A DNA stretch of 32,649 nucleotides from Deltaproteobacteria bacterium. GTDB taxonomy: Bacteria > Desulfobacterota_C > Deferrisomatia > Deferrisomatales > JACRMM01. Positions within the stretch are counted from its first letter, which is position 1, and each line of letters starts with the position of its first letter. The position numbers were made by a program, and so were the translations under genes. The notes beneath the pieces were generated by a model, which was given only the letters and a program-made list of their open reading frames with translations, had not been told where the DNA came from and ran no database searches. Positions 1 to 7,442 of the stretch are shown one piece after another. Location: the NCBI GenBank assembly GCA_016218905.1, contig JACRCS010000271.1:1-32649 (forward strand). The letters run 5' to 3'.

Positions 1-679
1 AGTCGCCGCAGCCGGAGGCGTACGGCTCGTGGAGCACGTTGCGGATCATCGCCTTGCGGTCGCTGCCGTGGGGGTTGTGGCACGAGCCGCAGTTGCGTAC
101 CTCCTCGGGATAGTTCGCGTGCTTCTTTCGGACGTCGCCGGCCTCGTGGCACTCGAGGCAGAGAGCTTCCGGCGCTTTCACGAGGAGCGAAGGGTTGGGG
201 GATTGGTGGGAGCGATGGCAGGAGCCGCACTCTCCTCCCGCGTACGGCTCGTGGGTGTTCTTGAACTTCTTCGGCAGATCGGTGTGACACGCGAAACAGA
301 GCTCGGCGCCGGTCCTCTTGAGCAGCGCCGCGTTGTTCGAACCGTGCGGATCGTGACAGCTCAGGCAGTCGCCCTGCCGAACCGGCTGGTGCGCCGTGCC
401 CTGCGCGTGAGCCTTGGCCGCCTCGGAGTGGCAGGAGTAACAGAGATCGCGCACCTTCTGCTGGAGCAGCCCCTTGTTTCGCGCCACGTGAGGGCTGTGG
501 CAGGTGGCGCACTCCCCCTCGGCCGCGGGTTGATGCCTTACCTTCTTCTGGAAGGCCGCACGATTGTGGCACTTGAAGCAGTCGATCTTCGCGGCCGCGT
601 CAGCCGGAACGGCAGGGAGGACGAAGAGCGCCGATGCCAGCGTCAGAGCGAAGCGGTTGAACAAACGCAAAGGCGTCAT
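1..679 (-). CDS. Multihaem c-type cytochrome, paired CxxCH type (3' end beyond window)
   Basis: The 226 visible residues begin with a cleavable signal peptide (MTPLRLFNRFALTLASALFVLPAVPADA) and then carry eight complete CxxCH haem-attachment motifs: CFKCH, CATCH, CYSCH, CLSCH, CFACH, CGSCH, CLECH and CGSCH. A ninth is cut by the window edge after C-G-D. The motifs come in pairs spaced as in the doubled-CXXCH family, with nearby 'H-P' and 'SPHV/DPHG' histidines that can serve as distal ligands. The ATG overlaps the stop of the 26-haem gene upstream as ATGA, so the two are probably translationally coupled. The likely role is a periplasmic or extracellular electron carrier working with its 26-haem neighbour. 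It has a plain signal peptide and no lipobox, unlike that neighbour. Total haem number cannot be known because the C-terminus is missing. Confidence 0.9.
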   Translation of the reverse strand, partial: MTPLRLFNRFALTLASALFVLPAVPADAAAKIDCFKCHNRAAFQKKVRHQPAAEGECATCHSPHVARNKGLLQQKVRDLCYSCHSEAAKAHAQGTAHQPVRQGDCLSCHDPHGSNNAALLKRTGAELCFACHTDLPKKFKNTHEPYAGGECGSCHRSHQSPNPSLLVKAPEALCLECHEAGDVRKKHANYPEEVRNCGSCHNPHGSDRKAMIRNVLHEPYASGCGD

Positions 680-2637
680 TTCGCGCTCCCTTCATGGCAA
701 GGAGTGCAGTTGCCCGGTGCGAAGGGCCCGTGGCTGACCGGGTAGAGCAGGTTCTTCTTGGGGCCGCCGTGGGGATCGTGGCACGAAATGCAGGAGTCGG
801 GCCTCGGCTTCATCCCCTGGTGGGCCTCGGCGAAGCGCGGCGTCGTCTGATCGTGGCACTTCACACAGAGCGGCCCGACGGCTTCCCGCGTCAGCTTTCG
901 GTGCTCGGAGCCGTGAGCGCCGTGACAGGTCGTGCACGCCTCCGCCGCGGGCGGGTGCGTGGCGCCGTCGCGCCAGTACTGGGCCACCCCGGGGTGACAG
1001 GCGAGGCAGAGCGCCGGCTGGGCCCGGTTCTGGAACCCCGGATGGGGCGAGCCGTGGCCGTTGTGGCAGGCGGTGCACTGCAACTTGGCCACCGGATCGT
1101 GTTTCACCTTGTACTTGCCGAAGGCCGTCTCCGCCTCGGAGTGGCAGGAGAAGCAGACCCGGCCGGGTTCGTCCTTGAAGAGCCTGGCGTAATCCGTCCC
1201 GTGGGCTCCATGGCACGTCTGGCAGTCGCCGTCTGCGAAGGGCTGGTGCGCCGTCTTCTCCGCCTTGCTCTTGACCAGAGCCTGATGGCAGGTGAGACAG
1301 AGCTCTCCGCCGTCGGCCTTCTTCGTGAGCATACCCCGGCTGCTCCCGCCGTGGGGGTTGTGGCACGAGCTGCACTCGCCCCGGCTGAACGGCCGGTGGA
1401 GGCTGAAGAGGCTCTTTTCGCCACGGGTCTTCGGATGGCACGAGAAGCAGAGCGTCTCTTGCGGCTTCACGAGCAGCTTGGCGCGGGGAGTATCGTGGGC
1501 GCCGTGACAGGTCGAGCAGCGCCCGTCCTTGACGGGCGCGTGGGGCCTGGGCATCTCCGCGTACGCCTTCCGGTCGTGGCACTCGAAGCAGAGCGCGGGC
1601 GACTGTTTTTGGAGCAGAGCCGCTGCCTCTCCCTTGTGTCCCTTGTGGCAGGCGAGACACTCGCCCTTGGCGGCCGGCTGATGCACGCTCTGAGCGGGCG
1701 GGGCGGGCGTCTTGGGTTTCCCTTCCGAGTGGCAAGCCCGGCAGACGACCGCCGGGGCATCGGCCAACATCGCAGGTTGATCGCTGGCGTGGGACGCGTG
1801 ACAGGCCTTGCAGTCCGCCTCCTGCACCGGGTTGTGTTTGGACTCGCGGGGAAGTTCGTCGTGACACTTGAGGCAGAGCCCGCCCTTGGGCTGCTGGACC
1901 TTGATGGCGGTGCCCTCGACCTGATGGCACTCGCCGCACTGCCCCTCGGTCAGGGGCGAATGGACCACTTCCTTGAGCAGCCCCTTCCCGTTGGAGCTGT
2001 GGTGCGAGTGACACGCGCCGCAGTTCGCCCGGACCGGGTAGTTCTGATGGGCGGTCCGGAACTTGGGAGCGTCGACGGGGTGGCAGGAGGCGCAGAGCGC
2101 GTCCGCCTTCTTGCTCAAGAGACCCGGTTCATCGGCCATGTGCGCGTCGTGGCAGGTGACGCACCCCTTTGCGACGGGCGCATGTACGTTCTTCTTCGTG
2201 AACTTCTTCCGGTCGTGGCACCGGAAGCAGAGCTCCTGCCCTGTGCCCTTGAGGAGCTTGGGATTGGGAGAGCTGTGAGATTCGTGACACGAGCCGCACT
2301 CGCCCTTGCTCACGGGCCGGTGCACCACCTTCTGGGCCGGGCCCTTGAACTTGGTGTGGCACGTCAGGCACAACGCGGGCGGCTGCTGCCGCAGGAGCGC
2401 CCGCCCGACGAGGCCGTGGGGCAGATGGCAGGCCTCGCAGTTCTTCTCCTTGACCGGGGCGTGCACGTTTCCCTTCAAGAACGCGGCCGCTCGCTCGGGG
2501 TGGCAGTCGGCGCAAGTCCGGCGAGCCTCCGGGGCCGGGACCGAGGGCGGAGCGGTCGCACAGCCCGCAGCCAGGGTCAGGAGGCCCAGGAGCAACAGAC
2601 TGGGTCCCGCCAGGGATCTCGTCGGCCTTCTTCTCAT
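676..2637 (-). CDS. 26-haem c-type cytochrome lipoprotein
   Basis: This protein of 653 residues contains 26 CxxCH motifs by direct count, spread evenly from about residue 40 to the C-terminus, in the doubled-CXXCH (Paired_CXXCH) pattern. The N-terminus MRRRPTRSLAGPSLLLLGLLTLAAGC is a lipoprotein signal with lipobox LAAGC, so it should be lipid-anchored, most likely in the outer membrane. I start at the ATG that overlaps the isomerase stop as ATGA (2637); an upstream in-frame start adds 12 residues before the signal peptide and is less likely. Lipid-anchored multihaem cytochromes next to a beta-barrel and a second cytochrome recall the porin-cytochrome conduits of Geobacter (OmaB/OmbB/OmcB, Ext complexes). 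No close homologue can be named from sequence alone. The haem count is high for one chain but within the range known for Geobacter-type cytochromes. Confidence 0.93.
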   Translation of the reverse strand: MRRRPTRSLAGPSLLLLGLLTLAAGCATAPPSVPAPEARRTCADCHPERAAAFLKGNVHAPVKEKNCEACHLPHGLVGRALLRQQPPALCLTCHTKFKGPAQKVVHRPVSKGECGSCHESHSSPNPKLLKGTGQELCFRCHDRKKFTKKNVHAPVAKGCVTCHDAHMADEPGLLSKKADALCASCHPVDAPKFRTAHQNYPVRANCGACHSHHSSNGKGLLKEVVHSPLTEGQCGECHQVEGTAIKVQQPKGGLCLKCHDELPRESKHNPVQEADCKACHASHASDQPAMLADAPAVVCRACHSEGKPKTPAPPAQSVHQPAAKGECLACHKGHKGEAAALLQKQSPALCFECHDRKAYAEMPRPHAPVKDGRCSTCHGAHDTPRAKLLVKPQETLCFSCHPKTRGEKSLFSLHRPFSRGECSSCHNPHGGSSRGMLTKKADGGELCLTCHQALVKSKAEKTAHQPFADGDCQTCHGAHGTDYARLFKDEPGRVCFSCHSEAETAFGKYKVKHDPVAKLQCTACHNGHGSPHPGFQNRAQPALCLACHPGVAQYWRDGATHPPAAEACTTCHGAHGSEHRKLTREAVGPLCVKCHDQTTPRFAEAHQGMKPRPDSCISCHDPHGGPKKNLLYPVSHGPFAPGNCTPCHEGSAK

Positions 2638-4256
2638 TTCTGCCCTCCCAATTCCTTTTGGATCGCCTGCCACTTCGCCTCCCGGACCTCGATCTTCGAG
2701 CGGCTCTTCAACAGGTTGAGATATGCCTTCCGTTCCCGGGCCACCTTCTCCTGGACGAGCGTCTCACGGATGGTGCCTTCCGCCTGCTTCAGGGGCACGG
2801 GCTTCGCCGGAGTGCGGTCGATGAGATGCACGACCACCTGGGAGCCTTGGGCAGTGAAGGGAACGCTCGTCTCCCGGCGGGCGAGCTTCTCGACCATCTT
2901 CTTCACGTCAGGGTCCAGGTGGTTGGTGGGGACCTCCTGGGCGGGAATATCCTTTCCGAAGTGATTCTTGACGGCCTTGGCGAAATCGGCGCCTGCGGCG
3001 ACATCCGTCCAGACCTTGGCGACGGGGCCCTGGGTGTCGTCGATAATGACCAGCTTCACCGTCTCCGGCTGCGTGTACCGCGGGAGGTTCTTCTCGTAGA
3101 ACTCCTTGATCTCCGCGTCGCTCACGGTAGCGTTCGAAGTGAAGAGGCGGGCCTCCAACGCCGCCGTCAGCCGGTGGCGCGCGGCGAATTCGTACTCCCA
3201 CTTGAAGGGCTCCTTCTTCTCGAAGTGACGGTAGAGGGCCTCCCAGTCGACGACCTTCTGGCCCATGATGTTGTCGACCGTGTCCTTCTTGAGCTTCCGG
3301 GCCTCCTTCTCGTCGTTGGCGGCGTGCGCCGCCGCCGGCCGGTTCCCCATGAGCCGGCGGATGACGATCATGAACTCCCGCTCGGTGATCTTCTGCTGGG
3401 TCGAGGAGATGACCACGGCGTCGGTGAGCGCGTCGTCGGATGCCTTCAGGTCGAGCGCTTCGAGCCGCTCCTCGTCGACCTTCACCTCGTACTTCTTGCG
3501 CAACGCGGCCAGGAGGTCCCCGGTGAGCGCGCTCTCCTTCTCCCGCCAGATGTCCCGCCGGAGGGATTCCTTGAGTTTCGCGTAGTCCTCTTCGTCCCCT
3601 TCTTTCCGGTCCTTCAAGCGGTACAGAATCGGACCGCCCTTGTGCTGGGTCGGGTCCACGGTCTCGCCGGGTTTGAGCCCCTGGAAAACCGCGATCCAGC
3701 CCGGGTCGACTCCGAGGGGCCTCACCCAGTCCTCTCCCTGGTGCACCAGCCCGCCTTCGTCGGCCGTCCGTCCGAGGAGCGTCTCGACCGTGGCCGACCC
3801 GCCGGCCAGGGCCTGGTACGCCGCAGCGGCGGCCGCCTCGTCCTTGAACTGCAGCCGCTCGATCAGCCAGCGTGGGGAGTACTGCTTATCGTAACGGGCC
3901 TTGATCTCCTCATCGGAGATCTTGATCTGACTGTCGACCGCCTCGTATTTGAGGAGCCCCAACGCCCTCGACTGCAGAAAGACCTTGAGGCCGCGTTGGA
4001 ACGCCGGGTCTCCGCCGAGTTCCATCCGCTCCGCTTCCCGGACCAGGAGGAGCCACTCGATGTAGGGTTCGGGCGTCTTCGGGAAGGCAAGGCCGTCCTC
4101 CTTCCAAAAGCCCCACCAGCGTTTGAACTCCTCCGTGGTGTAGCGGGTTCCGTCGATGCTGACGAGGGTATCGTCGCGGCCCCACCAGGCCGCCTCCGCC
4201 GAAGCGGCCAGTAGGAGCGCACTGGCAAGGATCAGAGCCGAGGTGAAACGTCGCAT
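2634..4256 (-). CDS. PpiC/SurA-type peptidyl-prolyl cis-trans isomerase, periplasmic
   Basis: This is a 540-residue exported protein with signal peptide MRRFTSALILASALLLAASAEA. After it come a SurA/PrsA-like N-terminal helical part ('VSIDGTRYTTEEFKRWWGFWKEDG'-type opening) and parvulin-like segments. The last of these lies around residues 380-480, with 'SDAEIKEFYEKNLPRYTQPETVKLVII' and 'VPFTAQGSQVVVHLIDRTP' resembling the edge strands of a PpiC domain. The C-terminus is a long charged helix ('QAEGTIRETLVQEKVARERKAYLNLLKSR') typical of SurA/PpiD chaperones. It overlaps the upstream lipoprotein by 25 bases and the downstream cytochrome by ATGA. A periplasmic foldase in this place probably helps cytochromes or the barrel to fold. 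I chose the ATG at 4256, which has AAGGA upstream and gives a compact signal peptide; an ATG at 4280 is possible. Confidence 0.85.
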   Translation of the reverse strand: MRRFTSALILASALLLAASAEAAWWGRDDTLVSIDGTRYTTEEFKRWWGFWKEDGLAFPKTPEPYIEWLLLVREAERMELGGDPAFQRGLKVFLQSRALGLLKYEAVDSQIKISDEEIKARYDKQYSPRWLIERLQFKDEAAAAAAYQALAGGSATVETLLGRTADEGGLVHQGEDWVRPLGVDPGWIAVFQGLKPGETVDPTQHKGGPILYRLKDRKEGDEEDYAKLKESLRRDIWREKESALTGDLLAALRKKYEVKVDEERLEALDLKASDDALTDAVVISSTQQKITEREFMIVIRRLMGNRPAAAHAANDEKEARKLKKDTVDNIMGQKVVDWEALYRHFEKKEPFKWEYEFAARHRLTAALEARLFTSNATVSDAEIKEFYEKNLPRYTQPETVKLVIIDDTQGPVAKVWTDVAAGADFAKAVKNHFGKDIPAQEVPTNHLDPDVKKMVEKLARRETSVPFTAQGSQVVVHLIDRTPAKPVPLKQAEGTIRETLVQEKVARERKAYLNLLKSRSKIEVREAKWQAIQKELGGQK

Positions 4257-4840
4257 GTCGTCAGTCCTTGTTTGAACCATAGTTGAACGACCTCCCGGGC
4301 TACCTGCTGCGCCAGCCCGGTGACCGTGTGGATTGTCCCGAAGTGCATGGCCTTGCGGTACTCGGTTCCTTCGCGCCGGTGATAGGTCGTCCACAGAGGG
4401 TCGCCGGTCCGGCCGTCCCGGAGTTGGAGCGTCAGCGCGAGCGCGGGGTTGACGGTGGACGCCTCGGCCGGATTCTCCCGCATCTCCGTGACTCTTCCCG
4501 TGATCAGCAGTTGGGCTCCGAGGCGATTGCCGAGAATCGCCAGTTGCTCCGTCGTCGGCACCTGCCCCGGAAAGATGCGCAACTGCTGGTACATCCGGAG
4601 GATGTCTCCTTCCTGCGCCAGAAGGTACCGACCCGAGCTGTTGAACTCGGCGACGAAAACCTTGTAGGCGACCACGTCCCCGACGGGGTAGTCGCTCTCG
4701 TTGGAGAACGGGAGCACGGCGACCCGACAGATCGGGCCGGTCGGCAGCGAGCCGCGCTGCTGGTGGTACGGCAGCCTCCCCCCGCATCCCTGAACGACCA
4801 GGGCGAGAAGCATGAGAAAGACGAAGGAACGGGATCTCAC
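4232..4840 (-). CDS. CsgG/FlgO-like outer-membrane lipoprotein
   Basis: The product is 202 residues starting at GTG, with a lipoprotein signal (FLMLLALVVQGC, lipobox VQGC). The mature part opens with 'CRVAVLPFSNESDYPVGDVVAYKVFVAEF' and continues 'GDILRMYQQLRIFPG...LAILGNRLGAQLLITGRVTEM' and 'LQLRDGRTGDPLWTTYH'. That strand/helix order is shared by CsgG, FlgO and related TolB-N-like proteins: 'VAVLPF' strand, an ageing helix, then 'GA..LITG.V'. CsgG forms the curli secretion pore; FlgO is an outer-membrane flagellar lipoprotein. It is one of three proteins of this fold in the operon. Its precise job is unknown; the context suggests outer-membrane assembly or secretion of the cytochromes encoded downstream. 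Confidence 0.8.
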   Translation of the reverse strand: MRSRSFVFLMLLALVVQGCGGRLPYHQQRGSLPTGPICRVAVLPFSNESDYPVGDVVAYKVFVAEFNSSGRYLLAQEGDILRMYQQLRIFPGQVPTTEQLAILGNRLGAQLLITGRVTEMRENPAEASTVNPALALTLQLRDGRTGDPLWTTYHRREGTEYRKAMHFGTIHTVTGLAQQVAREVVQLWFKQGLTTCDVSPRL

Positions 4841-4940
4841 CGGGAATCACGCAACGACGTCACAGCGCCACGAATCGCTTTGGTCTGACCCATCCACCGT
4901 CTCACGTCGCGTCGTTGCGCCGTTGCGCGAAACACCCTCA

Positions 4941-6491
4941 TCAGAACTCTTCCACCCACTTCTGCGAACCCTTGGCGGGCGCCTCCTTTGCCTTCGTCTC
5001 GGGTTTCGCGGGCGCCTGGGGGCGGACGGCGCCGAAGACGTCCCCCACCTCCCGACGCTCGGTATTTCCCATCACGTCCCGCACCACCAGGATGGCGCGG
5101 ATCTTCTCTTCGTCCCGAGCGGAGGAACGCTCGACCCCGACCCGAACGGGGAGCTCCGTACCCTCCGCCGTCTTGAGGAGTTTTCCCTCCTCCGACCACA
5201 TCTCCATTCTCCAGAACGCCAACGGCACCTTCCCCTTGGATTCGAGATCCACCGCCAGTTCCTGGTCGTTGCGATGGGCCGCGATCTCCACCCGCGGCAG
5301 ACTCCGATTGAGCCCGAACTTTCGGGAGGTACGGGCCGGATTGCCGGCTTCGTCCCACACCTCCAGGACCGCCTCGTACACGCCGTCGGGCATCAAGCCT
5401 TCCGCGTCATCACGCCCCTGCCCCCGCCACTGGAACCTCTCCGGAAGGCGGCCGCTCTCGCCGATCTCCGCAACCGGGTTCCCGGCCTCGTCCCGGACGC
5501 CGAAACGCCACCGGGCGAGGGGCTTGCTGATCAGCAAGCGCGGCCGAAGCACCGCCTCGCTCCGGAAGGTTGGGGTGCCGCCCAGCATCATCGGACCCAC
5601 GAAGTCGAGAGCGAGCATCGGGGGCGTACCGTCTACAAGATACGTGCCCAGCAGGGCGTTCTCGGTCCGACCGTACAGGGGCCACTCGAGAACCAGGGTC
5701 ACCGGAAAGCGTCCATCCTTCTCCCCCGCGACCCAGGAAGCCTCGTACACGCTGCCGTCCGCAGAGAGCGAGGCGGCGTGGAGCTGATCGTCGGCCTTGA
5801 AGAACGCGCGGGGGGCACGCTCGCCCCGCCACTCGTCTCGGAGACGGATGCTCGCGTAGACTTCGGCTCCGGGGCGGACTCGTGCAGGCCGCAGGACGAC
5901 GGCCTCGAGGCCGACGGGGCCTCCCTGTTGCGATCGGCCGATCAAGTCCCAGGGCCAGCGGGAAACCACCTCCTGGGCGAGCAGGGGTTCCAGCTTCGGA
6001 AGCGAGTTCGGTTCACCGAGTCCGAGGATCTTCCGGGCGTCCGCGGTACTGACGTGGCCGACGTAGGACCAGACGGTCCGGGCGTCGCTGGTCCGCACCA
6101 GAGACAGCGTCAACCCCAGGGACGGATTCGGTTTCTCTTTCGCCTGAGTGACGGTGCCGAGGAGGATGAACGCGGCCCCGAGGTCCTCGCGAATCTTTGA
6201 AATCTGGTAACTCTCCAACTGACCGACCGTCCGGATCCGGTTATTCGCCATGAAGGAGATCACGGTGGTCTGGCTCGTGACGTCCGTCCCCGCCTCCGCA
6301 AGCCTCTCGCTGAGCTGGCGGGTGAAGGGCAGATTGACGTCGTTCTTGCTCCGGGTGACGTCCTGCAAGGGAAAGATCGCGACGAGCGGCGTCGCGGCCA
6401 CCGAAAGCGCCGGCCAGCACGCGCAGAGGACCGCCACCCCCAGACGTTTCAGCCATCCGGCACGGCGACGTTCCTCCAAGCGCGTTCCCAT
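4941..6491 (-). CDS. Exported CsgG-like protein with FlgD/Ig-like C-terminal region
   Basis: The 516-residue protein has a signal peptide (basic n-region MGTRLEERRRAGWLKR, then VAVLCACWPALSVAA). Residues about 35-190 are CsgG-like: 'TPLVAIFPLQDVTRSKNDVNLPFTRQLSERLAEAGTDVTSQTTV', 'LESYQISKIREDLGAAFILLGTVTQAKEK' and 'LVRTSDARTVWSYVGHV'. The second half is rich in beta-structure and holds FlgD/Ig-like strands such as 'FQWRGQGRDDAEGLMPDGVYEAVLEVWDEAGN' and 'IRAILVVRDVMGN'. The C-terminus is Pro/Ala/Lys rich. I place the start at the ATG at 6491 just after GGAGG; the open frame continues 68 codons upstream but that stretch is Arg/Gly-rich and not protein-like. The fusion of a CsgG-like domain to an Ig-like tail is unusual. 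It may act at the outer membrane together with the other two CsgG-like proteins. Confidence 0.8.
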   Translation of the reverse strand: MGTRLEERRRAGWLKRLGVAVLCACWPALSVAATPLVAIFPLQDVTRSKNDVNLPFTRQLSERLAEAGTDVTSQTTVISFMANNRIRTVGQLESYQISKIREDLGAAFILLGTVTQAKEKPNPSLGLTLSLVRTSDARTVWSYVGHVSTADARKILGLGEPNSLPKLEPLLAQEVVSRWPWDLIGRSQQGGPVGLEAVVLRPARVRPGAEVYASIRLRDEWRGERAPRAFFKADDQLHAASLSADGSVYEASWVAGEKDGRFPVTLVLEWPLYGRTENALLGTYLVDGTPPMLALDFVGPMMLGGTPTFRSEAVLRPRLLISKPLARWRFGVRDEAGNPVAEIGESGRLPERFQWRGQGRDDAEGLMPDGVYEAVLEVWDEAGNPARTSRKFGLNRSLPRVEIAAHRNDQELAVDLESKGKVPLAFWRMEMWSEEGKLLKTAEGTELPVRVGVERSSARDEEKIRAILVVRDVMGNTERREVGDVFGAVRPQAPAKPETKAKEAPAKGSQKWVEEF

Positions 6492-6691
6492 CTGCCTCCG
6501 TGGCTGCGCGTGCACGCCCTGGGCCTCATCGCGCCGGGGTATCCTCCTGCCTAAACGGCCCCCTCCTCCGGACGCCCGCCTCGAATCGGCGGTAGAGGGT
6601 CCGCGACGGGCGGCCACTCCACGGGACAATCCACTTCCCGACGACCGACGAGGGCCCGCCCTTGGGGCCGAGGTCAGCACGATCGACGTCC

Positions 6692-7324
6692 TCACTGAGC
6701 GGGTGCCTGAGCGGGTGCCCGAGCGGGTGCCCGGAGGGTGGAGAAGAGTCGGGCGAGCAGATCCAGCGTGACCTGGAACGAGTTCTTCGACCCGGTCCCG
6801 AAGAGCCGATCGGTCAAGGAGTAGCCTGTTCCCCGGCCGCTCGCCTGCCAGAGGAGCACGCCGGCCTCGCTGTCGATCAGCCGCAGGGTGAGCGTCACCT
6901 CCGGATAGACCGAAGCTCCGGCCCGAATGTCGCCGGCCTGATCCACGGAACCGAGCAGGAACGCCTGGACCTTCAGGCGCTGCCCCAACCGCTTCATGGC
7001 GGCGGGATCGACCGTCTGGGTCTTTTCGATGCCTTCCTCTTTCAGCGCGCTGTCCACCCGCCCCTTGTCCACCACGTCGAAAACTCCGGTTCCCAGCACC
7101 TGCGTGATGGTGATCTCCCGCGCCTGTTCAGCGATCCCGGACGAGCCCCCCTGGAGTTCGAAGGGGAGGACGCCGACGGTGCGAACGTACGTGAGATCGA
7201 CGTCCTTTCGAAGGAAGGACTTGATGGCCGGACTCCCGGCGCAGCCCCAAGAGAAAAAGAGCACGAACCCCAGCAGCGCGCCGGCGACGCGGGCGCAAAG
7301 CCCACCCGTCGTTCCCGAGAGCAT
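6692..7324 (-). CDS. CsgG-like outer-membrane lipoprotein
   Basis: This 210-residue lipoprotein has signal MLSGTTGGLCARVAGALLGFVLFFSWGC with lipobox SWGC. The mature domain reads 'VRTVGVLPFELQGGSSGIAEQAREITITQVLGTGVFDVVDKGRVDSALKEEG', then 'MKRLGQRLKVQAFLLGSVDQAG' and 'VTLTLRLIDSEAGVLLWQASG'. This is the order seen in the CsgG/GNA1162-type family. The start at 7324 is supported by AGGAGGAG five bases upstream; the frame runs 24 codons further up without a better site. The last 12 residues are a tetrapeptide repeat (APAR APAQ APAQ) written by three 12-base tandem repeats at 6696-6731, which could vary in copy number. It follows the beta-barrel gene closely and so probably works with it in the outer membrane. 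Confidence 0.82.
   Translation of the reverse strand: MLSGTTGGLCARVAGALLGFVLFFSWGCAGSPAIKSFLRKDVDLTYVRTVGVLPFELQGGSSGIAEQAREITITQVLGTGVFDVVDKGRVDSALKEEGIEKTQTVDPAAMKRLGQRLKVQAFLLGSVDQAGDIRAGASVYPEVTLTLRLIDSEAGVLLWQASGRGTGYSLTDRLFGTGSKNSFQVTLDLLARLFSTLRAPARAPAQAPAQ
6696..6731. repeat. 12-base tandem repeat, three copies
   Basis: Three consecutive copies of (t/c)gagcgggtgcc lie at 6696-6707, 6708-6719 and 6720-6731. They encode the Ala-Pro tail of the CsgG-like lipoprotein. A period of 12 keeps the frame, so copy-number change would only lengthen or shorten the tail. Confidence 0.9.
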
Positions 7325-7442
7325 CGATTCTCCTCCTGTGGGGGATGGCCTGCCTGCAACCTCTACCCGTCGCTGAAAACTCATCTGCCCACCCAATTCT
7401 TTCGCTGCCGCGGCAGGAGGTTGGACACGGTGTCTGCTTCGC

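Noticed and set aside
694..2964. 756-codon plus-strand ORF over the 26-haem gene
   Set aside because: It is antisense to a gene with 26 CxxCH motifs; the repeated, GC-rich codons keep the opposite strand free of stops. No ribosome site or domain is seen.
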